64,000 nt of DNA from Sphaerisporangium sp. TRM90804 (GTDB lineage: Bacteria > Actinomycetota > Actinomycetes > Streptosporangiales > Streptosporangiaceae), in contig NZ_JARWAC010000015.1 of NCBI RefSeq assembly GCF_029846175.1, positions 248,001-312,000 on the forward strand. The letters run 5' to 3'. A program made the position numbers and the translations under genes. The notes beneath the pieces were generated by a model. The model did not search any database. It saw only the letters and a program-made list of their open reading frames with translations, and was not told the origin of the DNA. Every line of letters begins with the position of its first letter. Position 1 is the first letter of the stretch. This document shows positions 1 through 9,350 of this stretch, piece by piece.

Positions 1-186
1 GGTGTTCTCTACAAGAAGCGAGGTATCGGAATGTTCGTCAGCCCGGACGCCCGGGACACGCTGAGGGCCAAGGCCCGCGAGGGGTTCTTCAGCGACGTGG
101 TCGACCCGATGGTGGCCGAGGCCAAGGCCATCGGCATCCCTCTTGGCGACGTGATCGGCCGTATCAAGGAGCTGGAGGCGCGATGA
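1..186 (+). CDS. GntR-family (YtrA-type) transcriptional regulator, C-terminal fragment
   Basis: The reading frame is open from base 1 and stops at 184-186, so only the last 61 residues are in the window. They begin in the wing of a winged helix (YKKRGIGMFV) and continue into a short helical tail ending IKELEAR. This layout is typical of the short YtrA-type GntR repressors that control ABC exporters in their own operon. The stop overlaps the start of the ABC ATPase (ATGA), so the genes are translationally coupled. The DNA-binding helices lie outside the window, so the assignment rests on the wing, the tail and the context. Confidence 0.75.
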   Translation, partial: GVLYKKRGIGMFVSPDARDTLRAKAREGFFSDVVDPMVAEAKAIGIPLGDVIGRIKELEAR

Positions 187-1049
187 GGGTCGACGCGCAC
201 GACCTTGTGCTGCGCTACGGCGACGTCACGGCGCTCGACCGCATGAGCTTCTCCCTGGAGCCGGGGAAGATCTACGGGCTGCTCGGCCGCAACGGGTCGG
301 GCAAGACGAGCCTGCTGTCGGTCCTCGCCGCCTTCCGCAAGCACTCCGAAGGCACCGTCCGCGTCGACGGCGCGCCGGTGTTCGAGAACCGGGACGTCAC
401 CCGGCGGGTCAGCCTGATCCGCGACACGGGCGAGACCGTCGACATCAGCTCGGCGGAGGACGCCCTGGAGTTCGCCAAGTGGCTGCGCCCCGACTGGGAC
501 GCCGCCCTGGCCGCCTCGCTGATGGACACCTTCGCCATCAACCCGAAGAAGGAGGTCAGCGGCATGTCCAAGGGCCAGCGGTCGGCGCTGGGCGTCATCG
601 TGGGCCTGGCCGGGCGCGCGCCGCTGACCATGTTCGACGAGTCCTACCTCGGCATGGACGCGCCCGCCCGGCACGCCTTCTACGACGCGCTGCTCGCCGA
701 CTACATGGCCCACCCGCGGACGATCATCCTGTCGACCCACCTCATCGAGGAGGTCAGCTCCCTGTTCGAGGAGGTGCTGATCATCGACAGGGGCCGGCTG
801 CTCGTCCAGGAGGAGGCCGAGACGCTGCTGTCCCGGGGGACGTCGGTGACCGGGCCGATCCTTCAGGTGGACGCCTTCACCGAGGGCATGACGGTGCTCG
901 GCGCCAGGGAGCTCGGCCCCACCAAGTCGGCGATGGTGTACGGCCATCTCGACGACGTCCGGCGCAAGAGGGCCGTGGAGTCGGGACTCGACCTCGGGCC
1001 GATCGCCATGCAAGACCTGTTCGTCCACCTGACCGGAGGCCCCCGATGA
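183..1049 (+). CDS. ABC transporter ATP-binding protein
   Basis: A 288-residue nucleotide-binding subunit of an ABC-2-type exporter. Walker A (GRNGSGKT) lies at residues 35-42. The signature region reads SGMSKGQ at about 126-132 instead of LSGGQ. Walker B ends in DE at 152-153, followed by a D-loop (GMD) and the switch histidine in LSTHLIEE. It overlaps the GntR gene upstream and the membrane subunit downstream by four bases each, giving a three-gene regulator-ATPase-permease unit. Such YtrA-type systems often respond to cell-envelope antibiotics, but the substrate cannot be read from the sequence. Confidence 0.9.
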   Translation: MRVDAHDLVLRYGDVTALDRMSFSLEPGKIYGLLGRNGSGKTSLLSVLAAFRKHSEGTVRVDGAPVFENRDVTRRVSLIRDTGETVDISSAEDALEFAKWLRPDWDAALAASLMDTFAINPKKEVSGMSKGQRSALGVIVGLAGRAPLTMFDESYLGMDAPARHAFYDALLADYMAHPRTIILSTHLIEEVSSLFEEVLIIDRGRLLVQEEAETLLSRGTSVTGPILQVDAFTEGMTVLGARELGPTKSAMVYGHLDDVRRKRAVESGLDLGPIAMQDLFVHLTGGPR

Positions 1050-1744
1050 GGTTTCCCAGCCGCCTGCTCGCCGCCAACATGTGGTTCGCCGTCATGCTGT
1101 GGGCCGGCTACCTCGTGCTCGTCACGGTCATCACGCTGGCGGTCGAGCTGTTCGGCGAGCTCAACCAGAGCGCCTGGGAGCAGGCCACCCAGCTCCCCCG
1201 CTGGTACGCGTTCTTCACCGGGGTCACCCTGGTCAGGCAGTTCCTGCCGCTCTACATCGCCCACGGGCAGACGCGCCGCGAGTTCGGCGCGCAGGCGGCG
1301 GTCACCGTGGCGCTGTTCGCGCCGTTCCTGTCCGCCCTGATCACGATCAGCTACCTGCTGGAGACGGCGCTCTACGGCCTTCTGGACCGGCCGCAGGTGA
1401 TCTCCCAGGCCCACCTGTTCACCGAGCCGACCCAGGTGCCGCTCGTCTTCGCCGAGTACCTGCTGGAGTTCCTGGTCTGGATCATCGGGGGCTCGTTCAT
1501 CGGCGCCGGCTTCTACCGGTGGGGGGCGGGCGGCCTGCTGACGATCCCGGTCGGGATCCTGCTGGCCGTGCTGGCCGAGACCGCCACCGGCGGCGAGCTG
1601 CGGCTGCCGCTCCTGCGGGTGATCGACCTGAACCTCTCGCCGTCGGCGGCGATGACCGCCGGGGTGGGGATCGGCGCCTTCGTGCTGGGCCTCGCGCTCA
1701 CCTGGCCGCTGATCCGCGACGTGCCCCTGCGCAACAAGGCCTGA
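1046..1744 (+). CDS. ABC transporter membrane subunit (hypothetical, six predicted helices)
   Basis: A 232-residue integral membrane protein with about six hydrophobic segments, starting with one near residues 10-35 ([14 protein letters not shown]) and ending in a segment before the basic tail VPLRNKA. The start is the ATG overlapping the ATPase stop; longer in-frame starts lie inside the ATPase gene and are unlikely. I recognise no catalytic motif. Position directly after the ATPase makes it the likely membrane partner. A strong hairpin follows the stop. Confidence 0.8.
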   Translation: MRFPSRLLAANMWFAVMLWAGYLVLVTVITLAVELFGELNQSAWEQATQLPRWYAFFTGVTLVRQFLPLYIAHGQTRREFGAQAAVTVALFAPFLSALITISYLLETALYGLLDRPQVISQAHLFTEPTQVPLVFAEYLLEFLVWIIGGSFIGAGFYRWGAGGLLTIPVGILLAVLAETATGGELRLPLLRVIDLNLSPSAAMTAGVGIGAFVLGLALTWPLIRDVPLRNKA

Positions 1745-1761
1745 CCGCGGCCGGGACGCGC

Positions 1762-1793
1762 ACGGCGCCGCACCCACGGGGGCGCGGCGCCGT
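1762..1793. terminator. bidirectional hairpin terminator
   Basis: A perfect 10-bp stem (ACGGCGCCGC with GCGGCGCCGT) around a 12-base loop lies between the convergent ABC permease gene and etfA. There is no T-tract, which is common for high-GC actinomycete terminators. It can serve both strands. Confidence 0.6.
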
Positions 1794-1813
1794 CTAGGGG
1801 CGTGCCGCCTGCG

Positions 1814-2767
1814 CTACCGGCGCTTCTCGATCTCCTCGGTGAGCTGCGGGACGACCTGGTTGAGGTCGCCCACCACCCCGAAGTCCGCCAGCTCGAAGAT
1901 CGGCGCCTCCGGGTCCTTGTTGATCGCGACGATCGTCTTGGCGGTCTGCATGCCGGCCCGGTGCTGGATGGCGCCGGAGATGCCCGCCGCGATGTAGAGC
2001 TGCGGCGAGACCGTCTTGCCCGTCTGGCCCACCTGGAACTGGTGCGGGTACCAGCCGGCGTCGGTCGCGGCGCGGGAGGCGCCGACCGCGGCGCCGAGGC
2101 TGTCTGCCAGCCTCTCGATGACGGAGAAGTTCTCGGCGGAGCCGACCCCGCGACCGCCGGAGACCACGATCGCGGCCTCGGTCAGCTCCGGGCGCGCGCC
2201 CTTCTCCTCCTTGACGCGCTCCACCACCTTGGACACCTTGGCGGCGTCGGACACCGACACCGACACCGGCTCCTCGGCCGCCGCGCCCGTGGACGCCTCG
2301 GGGGTGGTGGCGTTGGGGCGCACCGCGAAGATCGGGGTGCCCCGGCCCACCTTGGACCTGACGTTGACGCCGCCGCCGAAGATCGACTGCTCGGCCACGA
2401 AGCCGTCGCCGAGGCCCACTGCGTCGGTGATGACACCCGAGCCGGTCTTGATCGCCAGGCGCCCGGCGACCTCCTTGCTCTCGGCGGTCGCGGCCACCAG
2501 GACCGCCGCCGGAGCGGCCGAGGAGACGAGCTGGGCCAGCAGCTCGGCCTTCGGCGCCACGAGGTAGTCGTGCAGGTCGGCGGCGTCGGCGACGTAGACC
2601 TTCTCGGCGCCGAACTCGGCCAGCCTGGCCTTGGCCTCGGCGGAGTAGCCGGGGCCGGCCCACACCGCGGACGGGGAGCCGAGCGAGCGCGCGAGCGTCA
2701 GCAGCTCCAGGGTGACCTTCTTGACCTCACCGTCGACGTGTTCGACGAGAACCAGGATCTCAGCCAT
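1814..2767 (-). CDS. etfA: electron transfer flavoprotein subunit alpha
   Basis: A 317-residue ETF alpha subunit. It forms the FAD-binding half of the heterodimer that takes electrons from acyl-CoA dehydrogenases and passes them to the quinone pool. The C-terminal half carries the FAD-domain signature: [12 protein letters not shown], then [18 protein letters not shown] and the segment [12 protein letters not shown]. Length is normal. A good ribosome site (AGGAGGGG) precedes the ATG, and the gene begins 13 bases after etfB ends. It likely serves several acyl-CoA dehydrogenases, possibly including those of the steroid operon near 53 kb. Confidence 0.97.
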   Translation of the reverse strand: MAEILVLVEHVDGEVKKVTLELLTLARSLGSPSAVWAGPGYSAEAKARLAEFGAEKVYVADAADLHDYLVAPKAELLAQLVSSAAPAAVLVAATAESKEVAGRLAIKTGSGVITDAVGLGDGFVAEQSIFGGGVNVRSKVGRGTPIFAVRPNATTPEASTGAAAEEPVSVSVSDAAKVSKVVERVKEEKGARPELTEAAIVVSGGRGVGSAENFSVIERLADSLGAAVGASRAATDAGWYPHQFQVGQTGKTVSPQLYIAAGISGAIQHRAGMQTAKTIVAINKDPEAPIFELADFGVVGDLNQVVPQLTEEIEKRR

Positions 2768-2780
2768 CGGTCCCCCCTCC

Positions 2781-3560
2781 TTAGATGAACTTCTTCGACA
2801 CGAGGAAGTCGGCGGCCTTGGAGCCGCCGTCGCCCTCGTCCTTGACGACGGTGCCGGCCGCGCGCGCCGGGGCGACGGCGAACTCCGCCACCTCGCTGCT
2901 CGCGCCGCCCAGGCCCACCACGGAGGCGTCGATCTCGGCGTCGGCGATGCCGAAGGTCTGCACCGGCTTCTTCTTGGCGGCCATGATGCCCTTGAAGGAC
3001 GGGTAACGCGGCTCGTTGATCTTCTCGACCACCGAGATCACGGCGGGCAGCGTGGCCTGCACGCGGTCGAAGCCGTAGTCGGTGACCCGCTCGATCGTGA
3101 TCGAGGAGCCGTCGATGTCGACCTTGCGGGCGAAGGTGAGCTGCGGCGTGCCGAGGCGCTCGGCCAGCATGGCGGCGAGCACGCCCATGCGCGCGTCGGT
3201 GGACTCCGAGCCGAGGATGACCAGGTCGAACCCGATCTTCTTCAGCGTCTGGGCCAGCGCGTGCGACGTGGACAGCGCGTCCGACCCGTGCAGGCCGTCG
3301 TCGACGACGTGGACGGCCTTGTCGGCGCCCATCGCCAGGGCCTTGCGGATGGTGTCGGTGGCCTTGGCCGGGCCCATGGTGAGCACCGTCACCTCGCCGC
3401 CGTGGGCCTCCTTGACCTTCAGCGCCTCTTCGACGGCGTATTCGCACAGCTCGTTGATGACGCCGTCGGCGGCGTCACGGTCGAGCGTCTTGTCATCGGA
3501 CCTCAGCTTGCGCTCGGTCGCCGTGTCGGGGACCTGCTTCACGCAGACGACGATGTTCAT
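2781..3560 (-). CDS. etfB: electron transfer flavoprotein subunit beta
   Basis: A 259-residue ETF beta subunit, which binds AMP and forms the recruitment loop for partner dehydrogenases. It opens with the family N-terminus MNIVVCVKQVPDT and contains the ETF-beta segment running from VTDYGFDRVQATLPAV to the conserved INEPRYPSFKGIMAAKKKP. First gene of the etfBA operon; the roughly 340-bp upstream gap should hold the promoter. Confidence 0.97.
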   Translation of the reverse strand: MNIVVCVKQVPDTATERKLRSDDKTLDRDAADGVINELCEYAVEEALKVKEAHGGEVTVLTMGPAKATDTIRKALAMGADKAVHVVDDGLHGSDALSTSHALAQTLKKIGFDLVILGSESTDARMGVLAAMLAERLGTPQLTFARKVDIDGSSITIERVTDYGFDRVQATLPAVISVVEKINEPRYPSFKGIMAAKKKPVQTFGIADAEIDASVVGLGGASSEVAEFAVAPARAAGTVVKDEGDGGSKAADFLVSKKFI

Positions 3561-3901
3561 GGCCGGTGGCCGACCTCCCGTTTCACAGGCGCCACCGCAT
3601 CACTGGGCTGGCGCCGCTTCCTCGGCGCGTGCGCGCGGGGCACGCGCACGCATTGCGGACGGCTCCGGTGACCGGCACCGGGAGCCGCCATCAGACTGTC
3701 ACGCGCCCGGGGGCACGGCGACGATCTGGACGACACGAGGCGGCCTCCGTGTGTCGGCGGCCGGCCCCTTTCCCACACCATTATGTTACCCGCTAGTAGC
3801 TTAGCGGCAAACCACGCGTACGCGGCACGCGAGACCCGCCACTCCTCACCATACAGAACATTGTTCCACTACCGGCCGGCGGGCCGGCGCCCGGCCCGCC
3901 C
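3561..3901. promoter_or_regulatory. etfBA upstream region with promoter candidate and palindrome
   Basis: A 341-bp non-coding stretch between the start of etfB and the end of the next kinase gene. On the minus strand it contains a possible promoter: TTGCCG at 3810-3805, a 16-bp spacer, then TAACAT at 3788-3783. A perfect 5-1-5 palindrome, GAACATTGTTC, lies at 3856-3866. It resembles a LexA half-site pair but has three spacer bases instead of four. No open frame here looks coding. Confidence 0.35.
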
Positions 3902-5119
3902 TCAGCCCGCGAAGGCGATCGTCACCAGGACGATCAGCACGGTGACCAGGGCGAGCAACAGCGTGGAAGGGCTGAACAGCGAGCTCAGCGCCGCGTACAA
4001 CCCGACCGTACCCGCCGCCCCCGCGAGGTCGAACACCACCCGGGCCCGCTCCTTGGCGGCGACGCCGACCCCGGCGTCCACCACGACGCCGACGCCGTAC
4101 GCGCCCAGGACGAGCAGCGTCAGCTCCGGGACGTACCGCTGGACCGCGGCGGCGGTCAGGCCGGTCACGATGCCCGTGCCCGCGACCCACCGCCGGTGCA
4201 CCCGCCGGCGCTGCCGTACCCGGGCGTCCTCGGGCGGGCGTTCCTCGCGCCGGGCCGGGCGGGCCACCTGGGTGGCCTCCCCGTCGCCGTCGGACGGCGG
4301 GCGACGCCGCGGAGCGGGCACGACGGGCAGGTCGGCGCCCAGCCGCACGCACAGCCCCTCCGCCGTCGGGCGGGCGGCGGGGTCGCGGCTCAGGCAGTCG
4401 GGCACCAACGGGACCATCCATGACGGCAGGACGCCGAGGTCGGGCGCGTGGTGCACGACGCGGTAGGCCACCGCGGGCGCCGGCCCCGTGCCGAACGGGT
4501 GGCGTCCCGTCGCGGCGTAGGCGAGCGTGGCGCCCCAGGCGAACACGTCGGCCTCCGGCCCGGTGCGCCCGCCCTCCAGCACCTCCGGTGCCAGGTAGCC
4601 CGGCGTGCCCAGCACCGTGCCCGAGGTGGTCACCGACGCCGAGTCGAGCGCGTAGGCGATGCCGAAGTCGATGACGTTCGGCTCGCCGTCGGCCAGGATG
4701 ACGTTGGCCGGCTTCAGGTCGCGGTGCACGATGCCGGCCGCGTGGATGGTCGCCAGCGCCTCGGCCAGGCCCCGCGCCAGCCGCCAGAGGTCGTCGCCGC
4801 GCAGCGGCCCATCGGCCGCCACCAGCGCGCCGAGCGCCCGGCCCTGCACGTACCGCGTCACCAGGTAGGGGCGGGTGCCCTCCATCGAGGCGTCCAGCAC
4901 CTCGGCGATGTGCGGGCCGCGCACCCGGCGCATCGTCTCGACCTCGCGGGCCAGGCGGGCCAGCGCCGCCTGGTCGGAGGCGACCTGGGGGTGGAGCACC
5001 TTCACCGCCACCGTGCGCCCCTGGGGGTCGAGGGCGAGGTGGACCTCGCCGAACCCCCCGGCGCCCAGACGGGACAGAAGGCGGTAGGGGCCGAGCTGGC
5101 CGGCCGTCGGCACGCTCAT
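3902..5119 (-). CDS. Ser/Thr protein kinase with C-terminal membrane helices
   Basis: A 405-residue Hanks-type kinase. The glycine loop (GAGGFGEV) lies near 19-26, the ATP lysine at 40 (VAVKVL), the catalytic loop HRDLKPAN with Asp134, DFG at 151-153, and the activation loop ends in GTPGYLAPE. After a basic linker rich in Arg (about 270-320) come several hydrophobic helices, the last at the extreme C-terminus. I start it at the ATG at 5119 because GAAGGAG sits five bases upstream; a start at 5146 is possible. It is the last and shortest of three tandem kinases. Confidence 0.93.
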   Translation of the reverse strand: MSVPTAGQLGPYRLLSRLGAGGFGEVHLALDPQGRTVAVKVLHPQVASDQAALARLAREVETMRRVRGPHIAEVLDASMEGTRPYLVTRYVQGRALGALVAADGPLRGDDLWRLARGLAEALATIHAAGIVHRDLKPANVILADGEPNVIDFGIAYALDSASVTTSGTVLGTPGYLAPEVLEGGRTGPEADVFAWGATLAYAATGRHPFGTGPAPAVAYRVVHHAPDLGVLPSWMVPLVPDCLSRDPAARPTAEGLCVRLGADLPVVPAPRRRPPSDGDGEATQVARPARREERPPEDARVRQRRRVHRRWVAGTGIVTGLTAAAVQRYVPELTLLVLGAYGVGVVVDAGVGVAAKERARVVFDLAGAAGTVGLYAALSSLFSPSTLLLALVTVLIVLVTIAFAG

Positions 5120-5217
5120 GCGACTCCTTCCGGCGGTCCCCTCCATCGTGCACTACGAGGGTGCCGCGCGCACCGATCGTGAGGCCGGTGGTGGTGTCGC
5201 GCCGGATGGGCCGCCGG

Positions 5218-7215
5218 TCACCTGCCGAAGGTGAAGAAGCCGAAACCGTGCTTGCCCAGCAGGTCTTGGGCCAGGCCGCCGAGAAGACCGGTGACGCTGT
5301 CGCGCGCCGAGCGGCTGAGCGCGCTGATGGCCTCCGACGGCGGGCGCCACGGCACCCACGACGGCACGGCGTTCATGGCCGTCACCACGGCGAGGAAGGC
5401 GACGGTGCCGACGATGATCGTCACGACCATGCCCGCGCCCGGGCTGCGGATCACCGCGGTGAGCGTGCGCGCCACCGCCTTGCGCGGCGGGCCGCCACCC
5501 GGGAGCACGAACAGCCCGGCGACGAACGCCGCCGCGGCGTACGCGGCGGCGGTGTCGGCCCCCGACGACGACCCGTTGAAGCCGGCGAGGTAGTACAGCA
5601 CTCCCCACACGCACAGCGCGAACATGCCGGCGAGCGGCGTGACCACGAGCGTCATGAGGCCGGCCTTCAACAGCGCCCACGGCGTGCCGAGCACGAGCAG
5701 CAGCGGGTCGCTCGCGCTGTTGCCCCGGATCGAGCGGCGCTGCGCCAGGTCGGCCCAGAGGTACTCCCCGACCCGCAGGCACAGCACGACCACGACCATC
5801 AGCGTGCCGACCAGCACGGGAAGCATGCGCGCGCCGGCCACCGCGACGACCAGCAGCAGCGCCGCCAGCACCGGGTGCCCGGCGCGGTAGCGCGGCCGGT
5901 CGGGCGCGGGCGGCCTGTGCTCCTGGTCGGGAGCGTAGGGACGGGCGTTCGCCGGCGGCCCCGCGACGCCCTGGGGCGGCCCGCTCGGCGGCGGCGGGGG
6001 GTACCCGGCCACCCGCTGGTCGGCGTAGGGCGCGGGCGGGTAGCGCCCGGGAGGCTGCCCGTACGGCGCCGCCGGCTCGCCCGGGCCCGGCTGGTAGGCG
6101 GGCGGCGGCGCGAACGCGGCCGGCTGCGACCGCTGCGCGTCCGCGCGGCGCCTGCGCTCGGGCTCGGCGTACAGCACCGGCGGCAGGATGTCGGAGTAGC
6201 TGTCCTCCGACACCGGCTTGGTGCGCCGGGTCGGCGGCAGGTCGCCGGGCGGCGCCGCCGCGCCGTTCAGCACGTGCGTGCGGTCGGGGCCGGAGTCGCC
6301 GGCGCCGGCCCGGGTGCCGTCGGGGACGCGCCCGTTGCCGTGCGGGGCGTCGAGCCTGCGGGTCTGGCCGCCCTGGTTCGGCGGGGGCGGCAGCTGGGAG
6401 GTCACGCTCGCGTCGAGCCCCCTCGCCATGGCCAGCAGGCCCTGCGCGTTGGGCCGGGCGCCGGGGTTGACGTTCAGGGCGGCGCGCAGCCAGGGGCGCA
6501 GCCAGGCGGGCGCCTTGTCGATGCTGGCCCGGCCCTCCATGATGTTGTAACAGACCATCTCGAAGGAGCCCGTGCCGAACGGCGGCTTGCCGGTGGCCCC
6601 GAAGAACACCGTGGCCGCCAGCGCGTGGACGTCGGCGGCCTGGGTGATCTCCTCGTCCCTGATGATCTCCGGGGCGAGGTAGCCGGGCGTGCCGACGAAC
6701 ATGCCGGTCTGGGTCAGCCGCGTCGCGTTGACCAGGTGCGCGATGCCGAAGTCGATGACCAGCGGGTCGCCGTCCACGATCATCACGTTGGCCGGCTTGA
6801 GGTCGCGGTGCACGACGTCGGCGGCGTGGATGGCGATCAGCGCCTCCGACAGCCCCCGCACCAGCCGTATGACGTCGTTCGCCGGCAGCGGGCCGTCGGT
6901 CAGGACGGTCTCCTCCAGCGTGCGGCCGGGCGCGAACCGCGTCACGATGTACGGCGTCGAGCCGGTGAGCTTGGCGTCCAGCACCTGGGCCACCCGCGGG
7001 CTGCGCACGCGGCGCATGGTCTCGACCTCGCGGGTGAGGCGGTCGCGGGCCTTGAGGTCGGCCGCGACATGGCGGTGGAGCACCTTGACGGCGACCTCCC
7101 TGCCCTCCTCGTCCAGGCCGAGGTGGACGACGCCCATGCCGCCCTCGCCGAGCCGGCGCAAAAGCCGGTAAGGACCGAGTTCGCGCAGCGTGTCGGGCAC
7201 GGTATCCCCCGTCAT
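5218..7215 (-). CDS. Ser/Thr protein kinase with Pro-rich linker and multi-helix membrane domain
   Basis: A 665-residue kinase. The glycine loop GEGGMG is at 23-28, Lys44 in VAVKVL, HRDLKPAN at 136-143 and DFG at 155-157. Residues about 280-440 are a proline-rich disordered linker, followed by a membrane domain of about five or six helices and a short polar tail. It has no PASTA or other extracellular sensor domain, so sensing may occur in the membrane. The ATG at 7215 has a strong site (GGAGGAAGG) and overlaps the stop of the upstream kinase by four bases. Longer in-frame starts lie inside that gene and were rejected. Confidence 0.93.
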   Translation of the reverse strand: MTGDTVPDTLRELGPYRLLRRLGEGGMGVVHLGLDEEGREVAVKVLHRHVAADLKARDRLTREVETMRRVRSPRVAQVLDAKLTGSTPYIVTRFAPGRTLEETVLTDGPLPANDVIRLVRGLSEALIAIHAADVVHRDLKPANVMIVDGDPLVIDFGIAHLVNATRLTQTGMFVGTPGYLAPEIIRDEEITQAADVHALAATVFFGATGKPPFGTGSFEMVCYNIMEGRASIDKAPAWLRPWLRAALNVNPGARPNAQGLLAMARGLDASVTSQLPPPPNQGGQTRRLDAPHGNGRVPDGTRAGAGDSGPDRTHVLNGAAAPPGDLPPTRRTKPVSEDSYSDILPPVLYAEPERRRRADAQRSQPAAFAPPPAYQPGPGEPAAPYGQPPGRYPPAPYADQRVAGYPPPPPSGPPQGVAGPPANARPYAPDQEHRPPAPDRPRYRAGHPVLAALLLVVAVAGARMLPVLVGTLMVVVVLCLRVGEYLWADLAQRRSIRGNSASDPLLLVLGTPWALLKAGLMTLVVTPLAGMFALCVWGVLYYLAGFNGSSSGADTAAAYAAAAFVAGLFVLPGGGPPRKAVARTLTAVIRSPGAGMVVTIIVGTVAFLAVVTAMNAVPSWVPWRPPSEAISALSRSARDSVTGLLGGLAQDLLGKHGFGFFTFGR

Positions 7216-9350
7216 CCTGCCTTCCTCCGAAGGCCTTCCAGTTGTTCGATCCAGTAGCTCACGTCCAGTGGACTCCACACTGCATCGCCCGCGGGCCCGA
7301 CGAGCGTGCTGACCGCGTACAACACGGCCAGCGCCGCCACGAGCCCGATGCTGGCGACGAACGTGAAGGCCATGCCCTTCGACGGTAACGCGGCGGCGAG
7401 GGTCCGGCGCATCTGACGGCCGGGGCCCTCGACGCCGGGCCCGGCACAGACGATCCACAAGGACACGGCGACTCCCCAGCTCAGGGCGGTGCTCGTCGGC
7501 ACCCGATCGACCAGGAAGGTCAGCACCAGCGCCACCGGCACGCCCAGGATGAGCGCGTAGGGCAGCAGCCCCACGGTGACGGCCAGCGACTTCAGCATCG
7601 CCCCGGGGCGCCCCGCCACGCGCAGGACGTCCGAGGCGCGCGGGGCGCCCATGCCGGGGCCGGCGAGGTCGGCGGCCCGCAGCAGCACGACCGCGGGCAG
7701 CACGAGCGCGGCGGTCAGCACCGGCGCCAGAAGGGCCGCGCCGACCGCGACGACCAGCACGAGCGCGCCCGCGACGCCGTACACCGGCGAGCCCTCGGGC
7801 AGCTCCCTGGCGACGGGCGGGGAGTACCCGGGCGTGGCCTCCGGCGGCAGGTGGACGGTGGGCACGTACGGCGGCGCGGCGGGGTGGCGCACGTGCGGGG
7901 TCTTCTCGAAGATCTCGGGGGCCTGCTCGAACAACGCCTGGTTGTGCGGCCGCACCGGCGGCGCCGCGGGGGAGGGGTCGAGCCCGTGCGCGACCGGCGG
8001 CATCGGCGGCGGCGGGGTCGCCGTCCCCGGCTCCGGCCGGGCGGGGGTGGCCCGGTAGAGCTTGGCGTCCCGCTCGACGCCCGCCAGCTCCTCCGGCCTG
8101 ACCCGCCGGGTGGGCACCTCGCCCTGGTCGAGCGGCGCCGGCTCGGCGGCCTTCCACGGCTGGGAGGAGGACGGCGGGGCGTAGCGCGTGGGGATCTCCC
8201 CCTCGGCCGGCGAGGCCGCGGGGCTCTCGGGCGAGGCGGGCGGGGTGTGCCGGGTGGGGATGTCGGCCTCCGGGCGCCCGGCGGCCGGGGTCAGGTCGGA
8301 CGGCGGCACGCGCTCGCGTCCCCCGGCGGCCCGCAGCTCGTCGCCGGTGACCCGCACGGTCGGCCACGGCTCCTCGCCCCCCGCCTTGGGCGGGGCGTCG
8401 CCGAGCAGCGAGACGAACTCCTCCGAGGCGGCGGGTGCGGCGGGGCGGGGCGGCGGCGTGCCGGTGCCCGGGACGTCGGCGACCTCCGGCACGCCGGAGA
8501 CGTCGGGCACCGTCAGGGCCTCGTCGGGCCGCACCGGACGGCCCTGCGCGGTGCGCGAGGGCGGCGCGATGAGGGCCAGCCGCGCGGCGAGCTCGGCCGC
8601 GCTGGGGCGCTTGGCGGGGTCGCGCGAGAAGGCGGCGCGCAGCAGCGGCCGCAGCACCGGCGGCGCGGCGTCGACGTTGGCCCGGCCCGCGGTGATGTTG
8701 TAGAAGACCATCTCCAGCGTGCCCTTGCCGAACGGCGGCAGCCCGGTGGCGGCGAACAGCATGGTGCCGGCCCAGGCGTGCACGTCGACCTCAGGGCCCG
8801 CCTCGTGGCCCTCGATGATCTCGGGCGCGAGGTAGCCGGGGGTGCCGATGAACATGCCGGTCTGGGTCAGGCGGGTGGCGTCCACGGCCTGCGCGATGCC
8901 GAAGTCGATGAGGACGGGCTCCCCGTCGAGCAACAGGACGTTTCCGGGCTTGAGGTCGCGGTGGATCACGCCGGTCGCGTGCACCGCCGCCAGGGCCTCG
9001 GCCACGCCGCGCGCCACCCGCAGCAGGCCCTCGACCCGCAGCGGGCCCTTCTGCTTGACGGTGTCGTCCAGGGGCATGCCCGGGACGTAACGGGTCACGA
9101 TGTAGGGCCGGCTGCCGGTCACGTCGGCGTCGACGACCTCGGCGATGTACCTGCTGCGCACTCGGCGCATGGTCTCGACCTCGCGCGAGAGCCGCCTGCG
9201 CGCGACGTCGTCCCCCGCGACCTCGCCGCGCAGGACCTTGACGGCGACCTGCCTGCCCTGGGAGTCGAGCGCGAGGTGCACCACGCCCATGCCGCCCTCG
9301 CCCAGCCGCCGGAGCAGCCGGTAGGGACCCAATCGGTCGTGCTGGTTCAT
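7212..9350 (-). CDS. Ser/Thr protein kinase with Pro-rich linker and multi-helix membrane domain
   Basis: A 712-residue kinase and the first gene of the kinase run. It has the glycine loop GEGGMG near 18-23, Lys38, catalytic Asp132 in HRDLKPGN, DFG at 149-151 and GTPGYLAPE. A long Pro/Thr-rich linker containing several T-R-Y/H-A/T-P-P units (possible phosphorylation sites) leads to about five or six membrane helices. The kinase half closely resembles that of its downstream neighbour, which suggests tandem duplication followed by divergence of the linker. GGAG lies five bases before the ATG. Confidence 0.93.
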   Translation of the reverse strand: MNQHDRLGPYRLLRRLGEGGMGVVHLALDSQGRQVAVKVLRGEVAGDDVARRRLSREVETMRRVRSRYIAEVVDADVTGSRPYIVTRYVPGMPLDDTVKQKGPLRVEGLLRVARGVAEALAAVHATGVIHRDLKPGNVLLLDGEPVLIDFGIAQAVDATRLTQTGMFIGTPGYLAPEIIEGHEAGPEVDVHAWAGTMLFAATGLPPFGKGTLEMVFYNITAGRANVDAAPPVLRPLLRAAFSRDPAKRPSAAELAARLALIAPPSRTAQGRPVRPDEALTVPDVSGVPEVADVPGTGTPPPRPAAPAASEEFVSLLGDAPPKAGGEEPWPTVRVTGDELRAAGGRERVPPSDLTPAAGRPEADIPTRHTPPASPESPAASPAEGEIPTRYAPPSSSQPWKAAEPAPLDQGEVPTRRVRPEELAGVERDAKLYRATPARPEPGTATPPPPMPPVAHGLDPSPAAPPVRPHNQALFEQAPEIFEKTPHVRHPAAPPYVPTVHLPPEATPGYSPPVARELPEGSPVYGVAGALVLVVAVGAALLAPVLTAALVLPAVVLLRAADLAGPGMGAPRASDVLRVAGRPGAMLKSLAVTVGLLPYALILGVPVALVLTFLVDRVPTSTALSWGVAVSLWIVCAGPGVEGPGRQMRRTLAAALPSKGMAFTFVASIGLVAALAVLYAVSTLVGPAGDAVWSPLDVSYWIEQLEGLRRKAG

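Noticed and set aside
3856-3866. LexA/SOS box
   Set aside because: The spacer is three bases instead of four and the neighbouring gene (etfB) is not a DNA-repair gene.
5218-8367. Extended N-terminus of the middle kinase (1049 codons)
   Set aside because: The extra part lies inside the upstream kinase gene in another frame. A strong ribosome site marks the start at 7215.
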